Positions 33,174 to 38,443 of a DNA stretch of 38,443 nucleotides are shown here, piece by piece. Both the position numbers and the translations under genes were made by a program. Where the stretch lies: positions 1 through 38,443 of the IMG/VR virus record IMGVR_UViG_3300023192_004449. One strand, written 5' to 3'. The notes beneath the pieces were generated by a model. That model was not told the DNA's origin and ran no database searches. It was given only the letters and a program-made list of their open reading frames with translations. This DNA comes from a virus. Position 1 is the stretch's first letter; each line of letters begins with the position of its first letter.

Positions 33174-36100
33174 GTGTAAAAAAGCTATTTGACAATAACA
33201 AACAAATTGTTACTGTTGGAAAATTCCTAAAGCTTAGCGCACCCGCAACCTTGGGCGATGGAATAGAGTCCGGTGCTCATCTATCTGCATCTCTGCAAAA
33301 GCAGGATTATTTTCTACCCCCGATTGATTATTCAAAACCTGAAAACTTTGTAAAGTTCGGCTCGGCTGAACAATATTATACAAATGCTTTCAATTACATC
33401 GCAAACTATTACCCATATGACGGCTCTATCTTAGAAAGGGTTGGTTTTTATAATAAAATCAATCCACTAGAGAAGTATATTCTTGAGGATATTTATCCTA
33501 CGTCTACAGGATATGTGACGATCGGTGGAAATTATGGTTCTGTAACCTCTAATCTTACAGGGTATTATTCATCATCAGCCGAATACATCCAAATAAAGGG
33601 TGGCCCACACTCTGGATCAATTTATAAAGAGTCTAAGAATAGAACTTCCAACCTTGAGTTCGGTGGTCCTAGCGGAAGTACCGTTGAATTTTTCTTCAAG
33701 AAGAATTCCCTAATTGATATTTCTACCAGTTCCGACCGACAAGTTATCTTTGATTTGTGGAACGGCGCTGCCACCACTTCCGCTCAATACGGAAGACTAA
33801 GAATTGAATTAAGAGAAGGGACAGAAGATAGATTTTATGTAACACTTAGATCCGGATCAGTTGGCTTTGATGCCATACAGGTCCCAACAACCGGAGCAAT
33901 TAGTATTTCAGATGGAGTATTCCGCAACTTTGCGTTTGTGTTCAATACATCAGGATCTTCTCCCACTATTGATTTCTTTGTAAATGGTGTATGTATTCAA
34001 ACTGCGATATCACCAGCAGTCGATGCTACTATTGGTTTAGTCACTGGCTCAATGATCGGCAACATTGGAGCACTAAGAACAGATATTTCGGGTCTCCCCG
34101 GCGCAGCAGAGGGTTACGGAAAGTTGTCAGCCTCCGTGGATGAATTTAGATTCTGGAAGGCTAGCCGAAACGATGAACAAATTGGCAGATATTGGTTTGA
34201 TAACGTCGGCGGCGGCACAGATTTATATGATGCTAACGTTGCTTTGGGCGTATATCTAAAGTTTAATGAAGGAATAACTCAAACATCCAGTATTGATAAG
34301 GTTTGTTTAGATTATTCAGGACGTTTATCAAATGGTACATTTACAGGTTATAGTAGTACCTATAGTAGGAACACAGCATCAGCTATTAACTCCCTTAGTT
34401 TAACTTCTGTTAAAGAAGTTGGTGACCCCATAGTCCGAACCTCAAACCCATTATATACTTCAATTAAAGCCGAGTACATTTTAACCGGAAGTAACTACGA
34501 TTATAACAATAATGCTCGCTTATTAAACCACCTCCCTAATTGGATTATTGAGGAAGAAGAAGACGGTGAGAATGAGATAGTCAGCATAACACAGATTATC
34601 TCTAGCTATTTTGATACTCTCTATAATCAGCTAACATCACTCAAAGAATTACGTCATCTGAAATATATCAGTGGCAGTGTTAGCGCTTCCATCAACGAAT
34701 ATCCCTATAATGACCGACTTGTTGAATCTATGGGTTTGGAAATACCCGAATTCTTCCAAAATGCGGGCACTTTACAACAATTTTTGGAAAGAGATGAACA
34801 AATAAATTTTGAACAACGACTTGTAGATATTAAGAATTCAATTTATAAGAACATTTATAACAATCTGAGTTTCATTTTAAAATCCAAGGGCACAGAAAAA
34901 TCAATTAGAAACTTCATACGCTGTTTGGGTGTTAGTGAAGAAATCATAGCCCTAAACACCTATCCTGATAATTCAGACTTTGAAGTCAAGAGCAATTATT
35001 TCTCCACGACGAGCACAAAGAAATTTGCTGATTTTACGGGTCTCCTGAATCAGGGCGACGACGGCGCTACAGTTTATCAATACCCAGAAGCTTCTAATGT
35101 AAATTCTAAAGGATTTGTTACTGGCTCTGTAAACTTAGAAGAATTTGCTTTCTCTCTGCAAAGTGAGATAGTATTTCCAGATAAAGACAGCCCAGAGGTC
35201 CTTTCTTACGAGATGCCCAGGGTTGTAACAGCCTCCGTAATGGGATTTCATACCCCATTTGATTCAAACCAGACCTCAACAGATATGACTTGGAAGTCAG
35301 CAGCTAATGATTATGGTCTACAAGTTTATGCCATTCGCAGCCCAGGAGAATACCCAAAAGTATATTCTCCAGATTATCGGGTGAGGGATGCGTATTTCAT
35401 CGTTAAAAACCGGGCCGGCACAACACTCTTATCAAGTTCAATCTTTAACGATGTATATGATAACCAGAAATGGAACTTTACTTTATCTCTACGTCCTAAA
35501 AAATATCCTTTCACAGACGCGATCAACGGCGCTTCTGTGGCGGCTGACGGCTATACTTTAGATCTTTATGGAGTCAATTATGACACAGGGATTAAAAGAA
35601 ACAGCTTCCTTTCTACAATTGACTTATCTTTCGCGAGCGGCTCAGCAATTGTTGAATCCAATAAACGAATTTATGTCGGATCGCACAGAACAAACTTCAC
35701 AGGTACTGTTTTAAACAACACAGATATAAGAGCATCAAGTGTTAGATATTGGACAGATTATTTCCCAAGCGGCACCTTAGATTTGCAGGCAAAAGAGACA
35801 GACACTTACGGTTGTCAAAGACCTTATAGAAATGCTTTTTCTTTCCAAAACAATAATCCAAACGTTTACATCCCAAGAATTCAGACTCTTGCAATGAACT
35901 GGGATTTCTCTGATATTACAGGAAGCAATGCTTCTGGTCGCTTTACTGTCACAGATTTCTCTTCTGGTTCCGTTGCGGCGGACTATCCAAGCCAATATCA
36001 AAAGGAAATGTTTAGCGACATTAACCTAAGACAGCACACAGGACGTGGCGACTTCTTTACTGCCAATTTCACACCGGTGCGCAAAGAGTATGTCTACACT

Positions 36101-38443
36101 GAAAAACTTCAGGTCCCTGAATATGTTGGCGGCGATGAAATGGTTAAGGTTCTCAATTCTGATGATAGAACTTTTGGAATCTACACAAGACCTGAAAGCT
36201 TCTACTTTGCTATAGAGCGCAGTATGTATCGCAGCATATCAAATAGAATGCTTGAATTGTTTGCCAGCATTAAAGATTTCAACAACCTCATCGGCGAACC
36301 TGTAAACAAATACCGCTTAAATTATAAGAGAATGGAGAAGATCCGCGAGATCTTTTTCCGGAAAGTAAGAAACGATATACCAGACTTAGAAAAGTATATT
36401 GAATATTATAAGTGGTTAGACACTTCAATGAGTCAGGTTATTGAAGAGTTCTTCCCAGAATCTGCTCGCCATGCTACGGATGTCCGCAAAATTGTTGAGA
36501 ACCATGTTTTAGAACGACCCAAAATTCAACATAGGATCTCCATTCTCAGAGACCGCCGCCCAGGCGGCATCCCTGGTCCTTCCGGTTCTATCAAGGGCTC
36601 TGTATGTTTGGATTATCCAGGCTGGGTCAAAAACCACCGACCAATATCAGGACTTCAGAGCCAGAATTGCTTTTGGTGGCAGACAAGAGCCGAACGCGAC
36701 GGGGCACCACTTGTAGTAACTGCCGGCAACCTGCCAACCCGAAATGCAGTTCTCAATGCAGCCCAAAAGGATACAAATTCTCACTCAATGGTATGTTTGT
36801 CTGCTAATATAATACCTCCGTATTATGGTGGTATCAATCAATACCTCAATAAGAAGCGCCGCTTCCGTGATCTAACTTTTGATCGGTTCGAACTACTTGA
36901 AGATTGTTCTGATGAAGATGTGCCGAACGAAAAGAAGAAGATTCCGTTTAGAGCAACCAAAGACGGAACACTTTATAAAGGCAGCCAGATCACGCCATTC
37001 ACAGCGATTAGCTCAAGCGTAACTTCAGGCTATAATGCAGGGCTTATCAGTTCCGGACTGACAGGCATCTCACTGACCAATCTTCATGAAGACAGTATTA
37101 TACCTTACCGACACAGTGTTCCAATGCAGGGGCCCTTCCCCAAACGGTGGGTCGGCGGCGTTCAAGCACGCCATAACGCACCATTTAGAACGGCAGATCG
37201 CGCCGAAGAATACAGTTTAGAGATTGTTGGCGGTACTGGTTCCATAACGACTTTAACCGTAGAAAATAAGCCCAAAGGTCAATATCTAAGAGGGATGGCT
37301 TCTAAGTCTCCTCTCAACATTGCCAACATCAAAACTGTCATTTCCGGACACACCACTCCCGACGGTGTCCGAGTTGTCGGAAACTATTCAAAATACTATG
37401 AAGTTGTACAAGGTAATGATCGTTCCGAAACAAACACGGACTTTATTTTCAACAATAATCATTACGATTACAATATGCCTTCGGCCTTCATAACTCCCCC
37501 AACGCGCAGAACATTGGGGTTAACCGGTTCGGCAGATTATCCAGCCCCTCGTCAACGCCAAGCTATCGCAGCAACTGCTATCTTAATTACGGATGGCGCA
37601 CCGACTGGAGCAGATGACGGCAAAACAATCGTTATTACAAACGACGATTTGACTGTAGCTATTTTCACTTTGACACCAGCTACGCGCTCTTCTACAGAGA
37701 TTGATAGATCCGCCATTGGCAATGCTAATGACTTTGCCACCGAGATTAAAGCTTCTATGGATTTGGCTACCGCCGCTGGACTTCTCAAGACTATAGTATC
37801 TGCCGTAGAAGACGACGCCAACGGTAATCCAAGAATGATCACACTGACTTCTGCGATTACCGGACCAAAAGGCAATCAACCTGTGGCGGGAACGTTCATT
37901 ACTGGTGCCGGCGGAGAATTAGTTTGCAATCCATCAGATAACGACCCTGCGAGCGGAAATGGAGCCTTGGCGTTTACAGGCGGTGATAATGCCGTTCGCA
38001 CGAACCAGACAATCTTCACTGACCGATTCGCCGCCCCTGGCTCTAAGCAAGATTCTAAGCAACAGTTTAGGGATGTGCACTCTAACCCGCTCTCTCCCAA
38101 CAATGCGCTGCCCTTCAGAAACATGGCAGTACGTCAACCTTATCATAAGGATTTGACAGAACATTCACTGTTTGGTGGTATTGTTGGTGTTGCTACTGGA
38201 AGCGCTGTTATTATTACAGATTCCGCGCCAATTGCTGCTGATGACGGCAAAACAATCGTCCTCACCAATTTTGACGATACAACCGTAACCCTTACAATGA
38301 CTGCTACCACAACCTCTGCTACAGAGATTTCGCGTGCTGCGTCAGGCAATGCTGACCTCTTTGCTATTGCCATTAAGGCTTCTCTAGACTTAGCATTCAC
38401 CGCTGGAACCTTGAAGTCTACAGTTTCGGCAGTTGAGAACGAT
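33170..38443 (+). CDS. Very large structural protein with LamG domain and C-terminal repeats (3'-truncated)
   Basis: The frame from ATG 33170 (overlapping the previous stop) stays open to the last base, giving at least 1758 codons. Residues about 143-360 form a LamG/concanavalin-A-like domain (TVEFFFKKNSLIDISTSSDR; SASVDEFRFWKASRNDEQIG). Next is an alpha-helical part (LLNHLPNWIIEEEEDGENEI; IYNNLSFILKSKGTEKSIRN), then mixed beta regions with a helical segment near 1025-1105 (SMYRSISNRMLELFASIKDF). From about 1470 there is a repeated module, DDGKTIV...TEIxRxAxGNA, spaced 209 residues apart. Position after gp25-gp6 suggests a gp7-like wedge or large fibre-bearing protein. Carbohydrate binding is possible from LamG. 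Confidence 0.7.
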   Translation, partial: MSVKKLFDNNKQIVTVGKFLKLSAPATLGDGIESGAHLSASLQKQDYFLPPIDYSKPENFVKFGSAEQYYTNAFNYIANYYPYDGSILERVGFYNKINPLEKYILEDIYPTSTGYVTIGGNYGSVTSNLTGYYSSSAEYIQIKGGPHSGSIYKESKNRTSNLEFGGPSGSTVEFFFKKNSLIDISTSSDRQVIFDLWNGAATTSAQYGRLRIELREGTEDRFYVTLRSGSVGFDAIQVPTTGAISISDGVFRNFAFVFNTSGSSPTIDFFVNGVCIQTAISPAVDATIGLVTGSMIGNIGALRTDISGLPGAAEGYGKLSASVDEFRFWKASRNDEQIGRYWFDNVGGGTDLYDANVALGVYLKFNEGITQTSSIDKVCLDYSGRLSNGTFTGYSSTYSRNTASAINSLSLTSVKEVGDPIVRTSNPLYTSIKAEYILTGSNYDYNNNARLLNHLPNWIIEEEEDGENEIVSITQIISSYFDTLYNQLTSLKELRHLKYISGSVSASINEYPYNDRLVESMGLEIPEFFQNAGTLQQFLERDEQINFEQRLVDIKNSIYKNIYNNLSFILKSKGTEKSIRNFIRCLGVSEEIIALNTYPDNSDFEVKSNYFSTTSTKKFADFTGLLNQGDDGATVYQYPEASNVNSKGFVTGSVNLEEFAFSLQSEIVFPDKDSPEVLSYEMPRVVTASVMGFHTPFDSNQTSTDMTWKSAANDYGLQVYAIRSPGEYPKVYSPDYRVRDAYFIVKNRAGTTLLSSSIFNDVYDNQKWNFTLSLRPKKYPFTDAINGASVAADGYTLDLYGVNYDTGIKRNSFLSTIDLSFASGSAIVESNKRIYVGSHRTNFTGTVLNNTDIRASSVRYWTDYFPSGTLDLQAKETDTYGCQRPYRNAFSFQNNNPNVYIPRIQTLAMNWDFSDITGSNASGRFTVTDFSSGSVAADYPSQYQKEMFSDINLRQHTGRGDFFTANFTPVRKEYVYTEKLQVPEYVGGDEMVKVLNSDDRTFGIYTRPESFYFAIERSMYRSISNRMLELFASIKDFNNLIGEPVNKYRLNYKRMEKIREIFFRKVRNDIPDLEKYIEYYKWLDTSMSQVIEEFFPESARHATDVRKIVENHVLERPKIQHRISILRDRRPGGIPGPSGSIKGSVCLDYPGWVKNHRPISGLQSQNCFWWQTRAERDGAPLVVTAGNLPTRNAVLNAAQKDTNSHSMVCLSANIIPPYYGGINQYLNKKRRFRDLTFDRFELLEDCSDEDVPNEKKKIPFRATKDGTLYKGSQITPFTAISSSVTSGYNAGLISSGLTGISLTNLHEDSIIPYRHSVPMQGPFPKRWVGGVQARHNAPFRTADRAEEYSLEIVGGTGSITTLTVENKPKGQYLRGMASKSPLNIANIKTVISGHTTPDGVRVVGNYSKYYEVVQGNDRSETNTDFIFNNNHYDYNMPSAFITPPTRRTLGLTGSADYPAPRQRQAIAATAILITDGAPTGADDGKTIVITNDDLTVAIFTLTPATRSSTEIDRSAIGNANDFATEIKASMDLATAAGLLKTIVSAVEDDANGNPRMITLTSAITGPKGNQPVAGTFITGAGGELVCNPSDNDPASGNGALAFTGGDNAVRTNQTIFTDRFAAPGSKQDSKQQFRDVHSNPLSPNNALPFRNMAVRQPYHKDLTEHSLFGGIVGVATGSAVIITDSAPIAADDGKTIVLTNFDDTTVTLTMTATTTSATEISRAASGNADLFAIAIKASLDLAFTAGTLKSTVSAVEND
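37577..38443 (+). repeat. Long-period repeat module in the terminal structural gene
   Basis: Two copies, about 37577-37836 and 38204 to the window end, share TDGAP/TDSAP, ADDGKTIV, TEIxRxAxGNA, IKASxDLAxxAG and LKxxVSAVExD. The 20 bases GATGACGGCAAAACAATCGT are identical at 37613 and 38240, 627 bases apart. The second copy is cut by the edge, so more copies may follow. Confidence 0.85.

Noticed and set aside
1-38443. CRISPR arrays, insertion sequences and tRNA genes
   Set aside because: No regularly spaced direct repeats, no transposase-like frames with terminal inverted repeats, and no cloverleaf other than the tRNA-like part of the tmRNA were found by eye.

Overview
The window is a gene-dense, AT-rich stretch of a large contractile-tailed (T4-like) phage genome, read mostly on the + strand with start/stop overlaps (ATGA, TAATG) or gaps of a few bases. 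The T4-like assignment rests on a gp55-type late sigma factor (20858-21547), a gp25-like baseplate wedge protein (29436-29840), a gp6-like baseplate wedge protein (29864-31657), a PIN-PhoH ATPase (11934-13235), and the order hub/peptidase, spike-like, gp25, gp6, very large structural protein. The host is not stated. Three MopE-type Asp/Cys motifs in one protein resemble proteins common in Myxococcota and related delta-proteobacterial lineages, so such a host is possible, but this is only a hint.

Layout. 1-1454: end of a LamG/Ig-like/coiled-coil fibre gene, closed by a strong terminator. 1539-2591: a J-domain protein and a Lys-tailed small protein. 2592-4580 (minus strand): a three-gene cassette of secreted or membrane proteins ending in a MopE-vWFA lipoprotein, with a divergently read trypsin-like lipoprotein at 4663-5553. 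5584-7277: two fibre/virion-type genes and two small proteins. 7279-11390: an unusual 1098-aa protein with an N-terminal KxDG motif, a C-terminal HxGH nucleotidyltransferase domain and perhaps a nuclease-like middle, then an acidic hypothetical protein. 11497-11887: a complete phage-encoded tmRNA with its own sigma70-type promoter and terminator. 11934-14781: PhoH, a HEMAH putative metallopeptidase and a Cas4/RecB-like Fe-S nuclease of higher GC. 14791-20088: five consecutive glycosyltransferases. 20119-21853: small conserved-looking genes around gp55. 21859-38443: baseplate/tail structural block, including an M23 peptidase hub, an 1826-aa protein and a final protein of at least 1758 aa that runs off the window.

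How they may work together. The gp55-like factor would direct late transcription of the structural block. The M23 hub, spike-like protein and gp25/gp6 proteins would form the baseplate that pierces the envelope, and the LamG and coiled-coil proteins are candidates for host recognition. The tmRNA could rescue stalled ribosomes and tag proteins with ANDDFKMEMAA during infection. The secreted cassette and the glycosyltransferases are accessory modules that could alter the infected cell surface or phage glycans. The most unusual items are the tmRNA, the secreted MopE/vWFA plus protease island, the 36-bp tandem duplication at the phoH stop/start junction, the three-part 1098-aa protein, and an in-frame internal ribosome binding site in the first fibre gene.
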